Source of the DNA: Megaleporinus macrocephalus
Lineage: Eukaryota > Chordata > Actinopteri > Characiformes > Anostomidae
DNA: 64,000 nt
NCBI GenBank assembly: GCA_021613375.1
Contig: CM038710.1
Coordinates: forward strand, 28,891,763 to 28,955,762
Direction: 5' to 3'
Below are positions 51,667 to 60,614 of this stretch, piece by piece; within the stretch, counting starts at the first letter, position 1; the number at the start of each line of letters is the position of its first letter. The notes under the pieces are model-generated. The model was not told where the DNA came from. It was given only the letters and a program-made list of their open reading frames with translations, and did no database searches. The position numbers and the translations under genes were made by a program.

Positions 51667-54600
51667 GCTGAAGGTGTGTGGCTTTGTGGGTCTGTACTAT
51701 AACGTGATCATAGGCTGGAGCATCTTCTACTTCTTCCAGTCGTTCCAGTATCCTCTGCCCTGGAGCGATTGCCCCATCAGGAGGAATGGAAGCCAAGCCA
51801 GTGAGTGCGCTGCAATACCAGAGCCGACAAACTCTTCAGTGGCTCCTTCTCTCAGATATAAATAGCTGACCCGGATGATTTGCTCCTCCTGCGTGCTAAA
51901 TAAACTACAGCTTGCGATGTCGTGATTTTCCATGATTTTGAGAACAGCCAGATGAAGCTGACGTGCCTCAGATTACGTACTATGTTTACTGTTCATGTAA
52001 CAGCAGGTCAGTCCAGTGGACATCTGTCACAGTTCCAAAAGTTTAAATTGAATAATATTTAACCTTCCTTCACAAATACATATCAACTTAATCTGCAGCT
52101 GCGTCATTTCATAGATTTTAAATCTTTTGTTTGCAGTTAAGCACCAAAGTTAGAGCTGTAGGTCTAAAGGCAGAAGAAATGAATGCCAAGGAAAAATAAA
52201 TTAGAGCTATATAAATGTAAATTGATCAATATAACATTCTGAGGAACATTTTTTTCCCAGAAAAAGAAATCTAATATACCTCTTAGTATCTAGTTTGTAC
52301 TACTTTTGTCTTTAGTTTTTAAGTGAAAATACGTTACATCCTTTTTAGAGATCACATTTAATGCACACTTACTGCTTATATAATGAATTAAGCATATTGA
52401 AGGAGTAAATAAAGCATAACATGTGGCCTCTGCATGAATTATGGCACATTTTTTCTTGAATAAGTAAAACACAACAAAATAAATAGAGAATGAACAATGA
52501 AATTAGTAAAACAAATGCCATATTTAACTCTGTCTTCTGTTTATGGTGTTTAATTGTTATCATCCTATTTTTGGCTAGAAAGCTATCAAATCATGTACTT
52601 TCAGGGTGTTTATGCTTTGGCGTATGACTAAATGTATCAGTATGTGGTCCACCTTTCAAACACTGCTGTATTTTACCATACAAGAACCATCTGGTGCAAC
52701 TAAAACAGTTTATTTAGACTGGGCCCTGTTATTCTCCTACCAGCAGCTTTGCTGGTGGGTGTAACTGTCAGGAGACTGTCTTTTGTGTGCGAGTTCCCAG
52801 CATGCCCTGTGGCCAGCGTCCACAGTGTGACTGACTGGAGTTCACACTTGTGCAGACAGAGCGTAAGCCCTGCAGTCACATCTGCTCTCTGCCGCTCCAG
52901 CTGAAGATGTGGCAGCGTGGAGCAGACTCGTCTAAAAGAGCATTAAGAAAACCTGAAATTTTATAGAGAAATAAAGGACGTTCTTAATGTCTGTCAATCC
53001 AAGATAATTACAATTAAATGTTTTTGTCCTGTGATGTTCACACAAGCATATATACATTTTCAAATACTTAAAATTTTAAAAAGGAAACAAAATAAAATAA
53101 AGATTAAAGTTTTCTTGGCGGCCGCCACAATATATAGAAAACAAATACATATAAACTACCGCTCAAAAGTTTAGGATCACTTTAGAATTTAATTTCATGC
53201 AATTTTCATGCAATTCACAAACAGTATTGTCCATTTCTCGATTAATTTAAGTGTATCAGAAGATTAAAGAATAAAAATGTTTGTATTAAAGTCTATTTTT
53301 GTATAGAGGCTTATTTTGCATATAGTCCTATTATCAGCGATTCTCAGTCCTCTGCCTAAATCTCCTGGTATGGCCGCCAATCCAAGTTAAGGATGTTATT
53401 GGGCTAATTGGTTGTTAGGACACTCTTGCTCAATTGTGATGCACAGCTGAAAAAACATTCTACTAATAAGTGAGTATAAAAGGGAGAACAACATTCTAGG
53501 TTAGTTTAGTATCTGAAGCATCAGCAGTTGATGGCTTGCTGAAAGACTCAAAATGACCAGAAAGAAACAACTTTCTTTAGAGACCCGTCAGTCCATTGTT
53601 GTGTTAAGGAAGGAAGATACTCCATTGAAAACAAGAACATTTCACTGTGATCCCAAACTTTTGAGCGGTAGTGTACATATATACAAATATAAAACATATA
53701 AAAAATATATACATTCATATCAAATTACAACATGCTTTCAGTATTACAGTCACTAACTGTACTTTCTGTGATTCAGTGATTACAGCATAACTGATTGTAA
53801 TGTCTTTCAATGATGTTTTAATACTCCACTAAGTACAATTTTGAAATTCATATCTGATACAAGATGCCACAAATATAGCTGCTAGTCATATGAGCTGAAC
53901 TCATGTAAGGGATACAGCAGAGTTTGCCTTATCTTTTCTACCTGAGCAGTCGTGGAGCCGGAGTGTGAGAAGAGCTCCGCAACTACATACTTCTGGTACC
54001 GAGAGACGCTGAACATCACCAGCACTATCGCTAACAGTGGAGGGCTGAACTGGAGGATGACCCTTTCTCTTCTGGCAGCCTGGATCATTGTCTGTCTGGC
54101 GGTCATCAAGGGCATCCAGTCATCAGGCAAGGTCAGTGCAATCTCTAGTCAATAGAGTGCAAATACAATGTCAAATATTAGTTTTTCATTAATTTTTCAT
54201 TCCTGCCACAAAAACCACAAAAAAGGCAGTTGCAACTTTGTTGTTTTGTTTATATGCATAGTATGTGTGATGAATGCATTTCTTTGATTTGTAAGTATAC
54301 AGTTGGACAATTCATTCATTCATATAAAATGTATTAGTTTATTTTTCATATATAAAAGTCATCAAGTAGCCCTTCTTTAGTGGTCAGTTTCTTACCATAG
54401 TATTACTATTATTACTATTACTTACTATTATTGTTGTGGAATGTATTTACAGTGTATTCTCATCGTAACAGTGACAGCGACTCATACAGCGCCTGACTTA
54501 CTCGTACCAGTTCCAGACACAATACCATGTTGACGTCACTTCTGTGCAAAGAATAATTATTTACTTCTTAAGTACATTGTGGTCAGTGGTGGTCCTTTAA

Positions 54601-57318
54601 TAGTCTCTTTCCATCGATGAGTGGAATACAGGACACTAAACATTGCAAGCAGCATGAGATATGCTCCAGTCAGTAATTCTGCCCCGGATGGTTGATGTTT
54701 CTGATAAATGGGCGTCTCAGCCTGGTGTCCGTACATAATGTCGGTGGTTTTATAGAGTTGTAGACTTTTTCCTTGCTGCTGTTGCCCCTGACTTGCTCAC
54801 TGGGGGCTCGGATCGGGATTTTTTGCATCTGTTGTAAAAGACGCTACATAAATAACCCTTGACTTGATATGGTATACATCAGGATATTTAGTTTTTCTGA
54901 GATTTGTTATGTTGACACAGACAACATAGAATCTGTAGTGCCACCTTTAAAAATACTGTGCTAAATCCAATTAAACAGGTCTGATTATGCTCGCTTTGTA
55001 GTGAGGCATGTAGTTAGTTAGTGTTTCTAAAGTACTGAAAACATCCACCATTTGCCCAGATCAGCGTATTGTTAGATAATTTATCACTAGTAGCAGTAAA
55101 ATATTGCCCACATCCACATCTCTCTGTATATATTAATTGTATAGCAGGGAGCAATTTTAAAAACATGTCAGAAATTTGACATGCTTTTTAGTTCTGATTT
55201 CGTCAACGGGCCGATGGCCACATGAAAACATAAACCCACTAGCACATTTCCAGAATCTTCCATTAAAGTTTTAATAAAGGTAACCATATTTACAAACTGA
55301 CATTTTGAAAACTTGAATAAAGAATCAGTTGTTTGTTTAAATTATTCACATGTAGCATTTAGCTTTTACATGTACTGCGTACTTGCTTCACATTATATTT
55401 AAGTGATAAAATAATAACATATATTAAGTAATAAAATAAAATGACCATAATTAAAATAATAAACTAAACAGAATATCTCTTTGGCCTGTTTCAGTTGTCC
55501 GTCCCTACTATTTTGTCATACATATTTACCTGAAGATTATACATACCTGTGAGCTTTGTGATTAATCTAGACTAGACCAGTGGTGGAATACTCCTAATAG
55601 GGATCTATTAAACTTTAAATAGGCTCTTCTTGTCTTCTAAGAGACATTACCGGAAAGGTTCTTTAGGGAACCAAGCACTGTTCTGTGGTTTTACACAATG
55701 TATGTGTAGGTTGCGTCTCTACTTGTATAGGACAGAAACTAACACAACTGATAACTTACATGTGACCGTGATAAACTCCTCCCACTCTGTGTGCATTGTG
55801 TGGTGTCCTTCTGTGTTTAGGTGATGTACTTCAGCTCCCTGTTTCCATACGTGGTCCTCTTCTGCTTCCTGGTGCGTGGAATGTTTCTTAAGGGGGCTGT
55901 GGACGGCATTGCTCACATGTTCACCCCTAAGGTAAGAAGAGTGAACACTCATGCACATACAAACAGGTTTATTTTATATGATGTCAGCTCAGGAGCTCAC
56001 GAGGTCCCAAATATGTATTATTTATATATAACTACCAATGTGCTACAAACATTATTATATATAAACGTAACCTTAGCCTTAACCTCACTAACGATAAGCT
56101 TAAAAAGTGAAACATGGTTCTTGTGAAAAGCACTTTACAGAGTTATAAATATTTTGATGGTCCTGACTTTGTGGCTCAGCCTTGTATTTTTCTATTTCTC
56201 AAACATTTTTATCCTGAAAATGTGCAAAAACAAACACATACACACACATACACACACACACACACTAGGCTAGTCAGAGGACCTTTCCACGTCTCTAAGC
56301 AAGGAGACAAGCACCGCTCTAAAATGTACTTAAGAGTCAGCGTTTTTGAAAAGAAACACTAATTACACTCATTTCCTCTTCTCACAGTGCACAACTCTAA
56401 CCTCTGTCTCCCCCTGGTGGTAAACTCAGTGTAGCTACATGCAAATTAATACAGCGATGAATGTATTACTCATTACTCATGCATGTCCAGAAAGAAGCAT
56501 GGGACTTAATGAGGCCTGATGAATGAGTTATTAAGTAGGTGACTATAAGTAGATACTGGGAACTAATTTTAAAGTCATAAATTATTGCCGCATAGCTCAG
56601 GCAGTGGGAACTGACTAGGGATGGGAAATTGTCACAGTGTTCTTGAAGTATGGTGACCCTGTGCTCAGTTAGTGTGCAAAAAGATGTAGGTAAATCGTGC
56701 CAAATACATATTTGCCAGCCAATCCTCTAGCTGAGTGATGAATATAATTATAATAGTTGTTGTATCTTGTCCCGGTAGCTGGAGATCATGCTGGAGCCAC
56801 AGGTGTGGCGTGAGGCCGCCACACAGGTCTTCTTCGCGTTGGGCCTGGGTTTCGGCGGAGTTATCGCTTTCTCCAGCTACAACAAGAGGGACAATAACTG
56901 CCACTTTGATGCAGTGCTGGTCTCCGTTATCAACTTCATGACCTCCATTTTAGCCACGCTGGTGGTGTTTGCCGTGCTTGGATTCAAGGCCAACATTATG
57001 AATGAGAAATGCATAGTGGAGTGAGTGGCTCTCTCATATAATCTTTTAATTCTGTTTGTAATGTTATAGCTGTATAGTAATCAAAGCATCTTGAACTTCT
57101 GCACAGTTTAAGGCACAATTAAAGTTTTTTTGATGAATTTGACACATGGAGTGGAAATTAAACATAAAATGTGGCCTATAGAAATATCCTCAGTGTTATA
57201 AATGTATATACACTGTGTGGTAATAATAGCAGAAAATATAATATAGATATATTTATATATAATATAATAATAATATAATATCAACAAAAAGTATTTTGTC
57301 AAGAGTTTTTTAAATGTT

Positions 57319-57398
<80 letters not shown>

Positions 57399-60300
57399 AA
57401 ATTTATAATAAATGAGTCTAAAGCAATTTCTTTGTGTAGCATTTCTGTATTTTTCACAGTGCACTCTTTCATAGCTCTCCTAACATCTGTGTCATCCTCC
57501 TATTAGGAATGCTGAGAAGATTCTGGGCCTTTTGAACTCAAATGTGCTGAGTCATGATCTCATCCCTCCTCATGTTAACTTCTCTCACCTGACTACCTCT
57601 GACTACGCCGAGATGTATGAAGTGATTAAAATAGTAAAAGAAGACAGTTTCTCTCAGCTGGGCCTGGAGCAGTGTCTGCTGGAGGATGAACTTAATAAAG
57701 TGAGATGCTGCTGCAATGATGCAGTGTGGTCTAATAAGCAGTTATAAAGTTATAATGTTTTGCTGTAGGATTAACTACAAATTCCAATGAAATATTGTTC
57801 TGTTGATGTCTACCATGCCCTTTGTAGTTGATCTGAAGTCTTATTGTGAAATGTTTCTCCGTCTTCCGATTTCTCTTTCAGGCTGTTCAGGGCACTGGAC
57901 TGGCCTTCATCGCTTTCACAGAGGCCATGACACATTTCCCAGCATCTCCCTTCTGGTCAGTGATGTTCTTTTTCATGCTGATTAACCTCGGCCTGGGCAG
58001 CATGATCGGCACCATGACTGGCATCACCACGCCCATCCTCGACACTTTCAAAATACGCAAGGAGTTCCTTACAGGTGAGAGCTTCCGCACTTTTTAAAGC
58101 CTGGATAGAAAAAATAGAATTATGAGCTATGTGGCACTTGTGTTTGCACGCAGTGGAATTGGACCTTCACATTTAACCCGTCTGTACAGTGAAACACACA
58201 TACACACACGAGTAAACACACACAGAGGGGGCAGTAAACACACAGGAGCTGTGGGCAGCCCAATTTAATGGTACTTCAGTCATGTCCTTTTGATGGTTAC
58301 AAGGCTGGGTCCCTAACCTCCAGCCCACGATTCCCCCCAAAATATTGACCAAATGCTGGAAGATAACAGTTGAAGGGGGTATTCCAGTCTAAAACTACTA
58401 CCTATATTGTGTGTTATATTGTATTCTGTAGTACATCGTACATCCTTCATGTCACGTCAGCTTGACAGAATTCACAATTTGGTATTACAGCACTGCTGTA
58501 GAATGTGTGTAGGCATATTTACTCCAGATTTAGTGATGGGTATCTGTATCTTGGCTAACTGTGAGATATCTTAAAGAGACTGTAAATCTTTGACCCTTGT
58601 GTGTTCTCAGTTGGTTGCTGTATCGTGGCTTTTTTTTGCGGCCTGTTGTTCGTCCAGCGTTCAGGAAACTACTTCGTAACCATGTTTGATGACTACTCAG
58701 CCGGTCTGCCTCTCACTATTGTAGTCATCTTGGAAAATGTATCCGTGGCCTGGATATACGGCACCAAGAGGTAAGCAGTGTATTTTTAGCATCACATTCA
58801 GTTTATGAAGCATGTAGACAAGTGTCTCAGAATAGAATTGCTGCCCCGCTCCTCTGCTGAAGATACTTCCACCTCAGTGTGCATGATAATAGATTTAAAG
58901 GTAAACTCATATCATCGCTGTCTAATGAAAAACAAGTATTTCCAAAATTGCAACTTTACAATAGAGACCAAAAACTTACTTTACTTTCAATGGGAGTCAA
59001 TGGAACCAGATATTTTTCAGAGCTATTTTAGAGCATTGATATAGACCATTGGTGTGTCCAAATGATGTAAAAAACTCAAAATCAAAATAAATAAAGATGC
59101 ATGTTTTTCATTGGACAGCGACGATATGCGTCATTCGTGTATAATTCGTATAATATGTGAAAAATTACAATTATATTTGAATTTTAAATGTTTGTGTGAT
59201 GTTCACCAGATTCATGCAGGATCTAGAGGATATGCTGGGTTTCAAACCATACAGATTCTATTTCTACCTCTGGAAGTATGTGTCTCCAGTCTGTCTTATT
59301 GTGCTAATTACTGCCTCTGTTGTGGAGATGGCCATAAGTCCACCTGGATACAATGCTTGGGTTCAGGACCTGGTGAGTGGAATACAGTTTATAATGTGTA
59401 TGTGTGTGTGTGTGTGATTTTGAGCTAGTTAGAAATATACAAAAACACTGGACTCCAGCCATTGCATTGAACATATATATATATTTTTAAGCGTACATTT
59501 TTCAGCCATTGAATTAATTTGTTAAATTCCATCACCAGCATACTGGATTTCACGTAATTGGAGTTATTTAATAACTGTAATTTAGGTGGATCATGTCTGA
59601 AAACCCTCATTTGTCCAATCTAACACCCTCTGTGTTTCCATTTTCACAATCCCCCTAAACCCCATCTCCTCACTTAGTCATATATTAGTCTTAGCACAGT
59701 TATAAGGTGGTGGGTTCTGCCTTTTAGCTCCAAGCAGAAGCCACCCAGAACTCTCAGCTCTCAGTCAATTAAGGTTCTATGACTCAAAGTCAATGGGTCT
59801 TTCTTCATGCTACCAGCATTTGTTGAAGGCACAGTAGGAACTAGCAAATGCAGCTTTGATTAGCAAAACTAAGATTGAAAGATAAGTGGAAATAATTTAT
59901 GGTACAATTAAAAACACTGATGTTGACAATACCATGTATATTAATTATATATAAATTAAAATCCTGGAGCTATTATATAAATAATCCTTGGGCTATTTTC
60001 TAACATGAAACCCCCTTAATCGCTAACAGCCATTACAAACTGCAAGCCTGGAAACTGAATTCAAAGTCCAGGTTTAAAGACTCTGTCCTAAAGAATAGTA
60101 ATGAAATTAAGTTGTTGTGAGTCCCAAGATTTACTTCTGTATCATCTCTGAATGCCCCTTTACAGCAGCCCCTCTGTTTTACTCCATGATTCCATCTGTG
60201 CATGCTTGCTATTGGTACTCACGCTCCTGTGTTCTCTGCTCCTAGGCTGTAGAAAGGTTCCAGAGCTATCCTCCATGGGCGCTAGCCATGTGTTTCGCCC

Positions 60301-60614
60301 TCATCATTGTGGCCATGCTACCCCTGCCCCTGGTCTTCATCGCTCGCCACTTCAACTGGCTGCCAGATGGCTCCAACAAGCTCTCCGTGTCCTACCGCAA
60401 GAGCCTGACCAAGGACGCGTCCAACCTGGAGGATGAGACGCGCTTCATCCTAGGCAAGAATCCCAGTGAGGCACCCTCCCCCATGCCCAGCCACCGGGCG
60501 TACCTGGGCCCCGGCAGCACATCGCCCGTGGAGCTCATCACCAACTCCACCTCCATCAGCGGCTACGGCAGCAGCTACCAGACCAACCCCGCCCCGTCCA
60601 AATCTGAGTCGTGA
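39977..60614 (+). CDS. slc6a17: Sodium-dependent neutral amino acid transporter SLC6A17 (NTT4/XT1), complete, 11 coding exons
   Basis: Spliced CDS: 39977-40271, 47336-47493, 51674-51800, 53950-54131, 55821-55931, 56779-57020, 57507-57699, 57882-58074, 58611-58770, 59210-59372, 60246-60614. All junctions are GT-AG and keep frame, giving 730 residues; human SLC6A17 is about 727. The family is the SLC6 Na+-coupled transporters; NTT4 loads neutral amino acids such as proline, glycine, leucine and glutamine into synaptic vesicles of neurons. Seen directly: the SLC6 signature [10 protein letters not shown] in TM1 (residues 82-91), a Gly at position 82 where monoamine transporters have Asp, as expected for an amino acid carrier, the unwound TM6 motif [10 protein letters not shown] (309-318), sequons N189-G-S and N215-I-T, and a large loop before TM8. 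The start ATG begins [12 protein letters not shown], matching the vertebrate N terminus. Identification as slc6a17 rather than the paralogue slc6a15 rests on the N and C termini and overall near-identity to remembered human NTT4. Very confident. Confidence 0.97.
42799..42824 (+). repeat. TGTGA pentamer tandem
   Basis: About four to five copies of GTGAT. Confidence 0.7.
43780..43990 (-). mobile_element. Fragment of the CACTGTCCAC-end element, reverse (copy 3)
   Basis: GACCCCCACAGGACCACCAC, AAGCAGGTATTATTTGGTTG and GTGGATCATTCTCAGCAC are the complement of the block seen forward at 9969-10268. Confidence 0.6.
44637..44661 (+). repeat. CT microsatellite
   Basis: About 12 CT units followed by TTCTTCTTC. 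Confidence 0.9.
45597..45727 (+). mobile_element. LINE/SINE 3' tail fragment
   Basis: CCATGGTGTACCCCGCCTTT, CTGATGATGCTGGGATTGAC, TCCAGCCCCCCTGTGACCCT and a terminal GGATGGAT are hallmarks of a very common fish non-LTR tail. No ORF. Confidence 0.7.
46917..47100. mobile_element. Short MITE, family A (copy 3, left end)
   Basis: TATCGTCGCAGTCAAATGAA followed by AAACATGTATTTCCATTTTT matches the intron 10 copy's end; an ATTCCATTGACTTCTGTTGA block follows. The right end is missing or replaced. Confidence 0.55.
47336..47493 (+). CDS. slc6a17: slc6a17 exon 3: residues 99-151
   Basis: Acceptor TTCTTCAG, donor GTGAGT. Completes Gly99 and encodes TM2 (about 101-122) and the IL1 motif [12 protein letters not shown], typical of NTT4/B0AT-type SLC6 members. 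Ends in phase 0 after Met151. Confidence 0.96.
48955..49545 (+). mobile_element. Dispersed repeat with SINE/LINE-type end
   Basis: TTACATTTACGGCATTCAGC, AGACGCTCTTATCCAGAGCA and ACATAAGTGCAATG form a well-known fish repeat tail; the following sequence to about 49540 belongs to the same insertion as far as I can judge. No coding capacity. Confidence 0.55.
50370..51148 (+). mobile_element. tRNA-type SINE split by a MITE (copy 2)
   Basis: Head at 50370-50461 with polymerase III B box GGTTCGATCC (50424-50433). Tail at 50956-51148 with CTCTGGACACGTGTGCTCAC, GGGTTAAATGCAGAGGTCAA and GCAAACACAAGTGGC. Matches the intron 9 copy in reverse. Confidence 0.75.
50462..50955. mobile_element. hAT-like MITE inserted in the SINE
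   Basis: 494 bp. Ends TAGGGGTGTGCCATATCG and CCATATCGCCCACCCCTA are inverted repeats. Flanks CTTAAGAG (50454-50461) and CTAAAGAG (50956-50963) are an 8-base target-site duplication with one mismatch, as hAT elements make. No ORF. Confidence 0.75.
51611..51660 (+). repeat. CT microsatellite forming the exon 4 polypyrimidine tract
   Basis: A long TTTCTTTCT then (CT)n run ending 13 bases before the exon 4 boundary at 51674. Confidence 0.95.
51674..51800 (+). CDS. slc6a17: slc6a17 exon 4: residues 152-194
   Basis: Follows acceptor CTTGCTGAAG. Encodes TM3 ([17 protein letters not shown], about 156-172) and the start of the large extracellular/luminal loop 2, with Cys184 and sequon N189-G-S. Donor GTGAGT at 51801; the codon for Ile194 is split. 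Confidence 0.95.
51801..53949 (+). other. Intron 4 of slc6a17 (about 2.1 kb)
   Basis: Holds the deleted Tc1-like element (53154-53673); the rest is AT-rich and unremarkable. Confidence 0.85.
53154..53673 (+). mobile_element. Internally deleted Tc1-like transposon
   Basis: 520 bp with inverted ends ACTACCGCTCAAAAGTTTAG and the reverse of AAACTTTTGAGCGGTAGTG, flanked by TA at 53152-53153 and 53674-53675. Inside, an ATG at 53553 opens [20 protein letters not shown], like the N terminus of Tc1 transposases. It then runs straight into the right end; most of the transposase is deleted. Confidence 0.85.
53950..54131 (+). CDS. slc6a17: slc6a17 exon 5: residues 194-254
   Basis: Acceptor ACCTGAGCAG. 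Encodes the rest of loop 2 (Cys199, a likely disulfide partner of Cys184 by SLC6 analogy; sequon N215-I-T) and TM4 (about 230-247), ending KGIQSSGK. Donor GTCAGT, phase 0. Confidence 0.96.
54132..55820 (+). other. Intron 5 of slc6a17 (about 1.7 kb)
   Basis: Contains a dispersed repeat fragment (about 54690-54880). Otherwise AT-rich, nothing coding. Confidence 0.85.
54690..54885 (+). mobile_element. Dispersed repeat fragment
   Basis: CTTGCTCACTGGGGGCTCGG, ATCGGGATTTTTTGCATCTG and AAAAGACGCTACATAAATAA, then TTGACTTGA, match a short fish repeat that I recognise by its tail. Non-coding. Confidence 0.55.
55821..55931 (+). CDS. slc6a17: slc6a17 exon 6: residues 255-291
   Basis: Exactly 37 codons, phase 0 on both sides. 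Encodes TM5 ([20 protein letters not shown]) and the start of loop 3, ending HMFTPK. Nearly identical to the mammalian exon. Confidence 0.96.
55932..56778 (+). other. Intron 6 of slc6a17 (847 bp)
   Basis: Contains a CA/TACA microsatellite (about 56233-56266). Acceptor TTGTCCCGGTAG. Nothing coding. Confidence 0.85.
56233..56266 (+). repeat. CA/TACA microsatellite
   Basis: ACACATACACACACATACAC-type run in intron 6. Confidence 0.85.
56779..57020 (+). CDS. slc6a17: slc6a17 exon 7: residues 292-372
   Basis: Encodes TM6 (about 305-326) with the unwound substrate-site motif and [11 protein letters not shown], then TM7 (about 338-362). Ends NEKCIVE with the Glu codon split. Donor GTGAGT. Confidence 0.96.
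57021..57506 (+). other. Intron 7 of slc6a17 (486 bp) with a large AT microsatellite
   Basis: Dominated by AT-rich sequence, including a (TA)n run of roughly 75 bases (57322-57396). The acceptor TCCTCCTATTAG follows about 100 bases later. Confidence 0.85.
57320..57396 (+). repeat. TA microsatellite in intron 7
   Basis: About 38 TA units; false poly-Ile-Tyr frames on both strands. Confidence 0.95.
57507..57699 (+). CDS. slc6a17: slc6a17 exon 8: residues 372-436
   Basis: Encodes the large loop 4 characteristic of the NTT4/SLC6A15 branch: [16 protein letters not shown] and [14 protein letters not shown]. Donor is AAA followed by GTGAGA at 57700; reading stays in phase into exon 9. Confidence 0.95.
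57700..57881 (+). other. Intron 8 of slc6a17 (182 bp)
   Basis: Shortest intron of the gene, ending GATTTCTCTTTCAG. Contains nothing else. Confidence 0.85.
57882..58074 (+). CDS. slc6a17: slc6a17 exon 9: residues 437-501
   Basis: Encodes TM8 ([17 protein letters not shown], Na+-site helix in SLC6 transporters) and TM9 (about 461-484), ending RKEFLT. Donor GTGAGA at 58075 splits the codon for Val501. Confidence 0.96.
58075..58610 (+). other. Intron 9 of slc6a17 (536 bp)
   Basis: Largely occupied by a reverse-oriented SINE copy (about 58131-58338). Acceptor GTGTTCTCAG. Confidence 0.85.
58131..58338 (-). mobile_element. tRNA-type SINE, reverse (copy 3)
   Basis: Reverse complement carries GGGTTAAATGTGAAGGTCCA, GCAAACACAAGTGCCAC, and a head GTGGGCTGGAGGTTAGGGAC; aligns with the split copy in intron 3. 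B box decayed. Confidence 0.7.
58611..58770 (+). CDS. slc6a17: slc6a17 exon 10: residues 501-554
   Basis: Encodes TM10 (about 501-518), the conserved [16 protein letters not shown] loop, and TM11 (about 534-551), ending AWIYGTK plus a split Arg codon. Donor GTAAGC. Confidence 0.96.
58771..59209 (+). other. Intron 10 of slc6a17 (439 bp)
   Basis: About half is a MITE with terminal inverted repeats (58908-59128), which ends only about 80 bases before the exon 11 acceptor TGTTCACCAG. Confidence 0.85.
58906..59128. mobile_element. Short MITE, family A (copy 4, best preserved)
   Basis: Left CATATCATCGCTGTCTAATG and the reverse of the right CATTGGACAGCGACGATATG are inverted repeats differing at 2 positions over some 25 bases. 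Interior TTTACTTTCAATGGGAGTCA. About 220 bp, non-coding. Confidence 0.75.
59210..59372 (+). CDS. slc6a17: slc6a17 exon 11: residues 554-608
   Basis: Encodes [23 protein letters not shown], then a membrane segment (about 577-595) and the [12 protein letters not shown] loop. Donor GTGAGT after Leu608, phase 0. Confidence 0.96.
59373..60245 (+). other. Intron 11 of slc6a17 (873 bp)
   Basis: Starts with a GT-rich tract 25-45 bases inside the intron (59397-59417). Acceptor TCTCTGCTCCTAG. Nothing coding. Confidence 0.85.
59397..59417 (+). repeat. GT tract just inside intron 11
   Basis: About ten GT units 25 bases after the exon 11 donor. Confidence 0.8.
60246..60614 (+). CDS. slc6a17: slc6a17 exon 12: residues 609-730 and stop
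   Basis: Encodes the last membrane segment (about 617-640) and a cytoplasmic tail of some 90 residues. The tail includes [17 protein letters not shown], and the Ser/Pro-rich [20 protein letters not shown], strongly conserved in NTT4 and useful to separate it from SLC6A15. The final 25 residues diverge from mammals. TGA at 60612-60614. The exon is much more GC-rich than its surroundings. Confidence 0.96.
   Translation, partial: AVERFQSYPPWALAMCFALIIVAMLPLPLVFIARHFNWLPDGSNKLSVSYRKSLTKDASNLEDETRFILGKNPSEAPSPMPSHRAYLGPGSTSPVELITNSTSISGYGSSYQTNPAPSKSES

Larger units (their letters stand above)
47494..51673 (+). other. Intron 3 of slc6a17 (about 4.2 kb)
   Basis: Contains a repeat of SINE/LINE-tail type (about 48955-49540), the nested SINE plus hAT-like MITE (50370-51148), and a long CT microsatellite next to the exon 4 acceptor. 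No other gene is visible. Confidence 0.85.
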
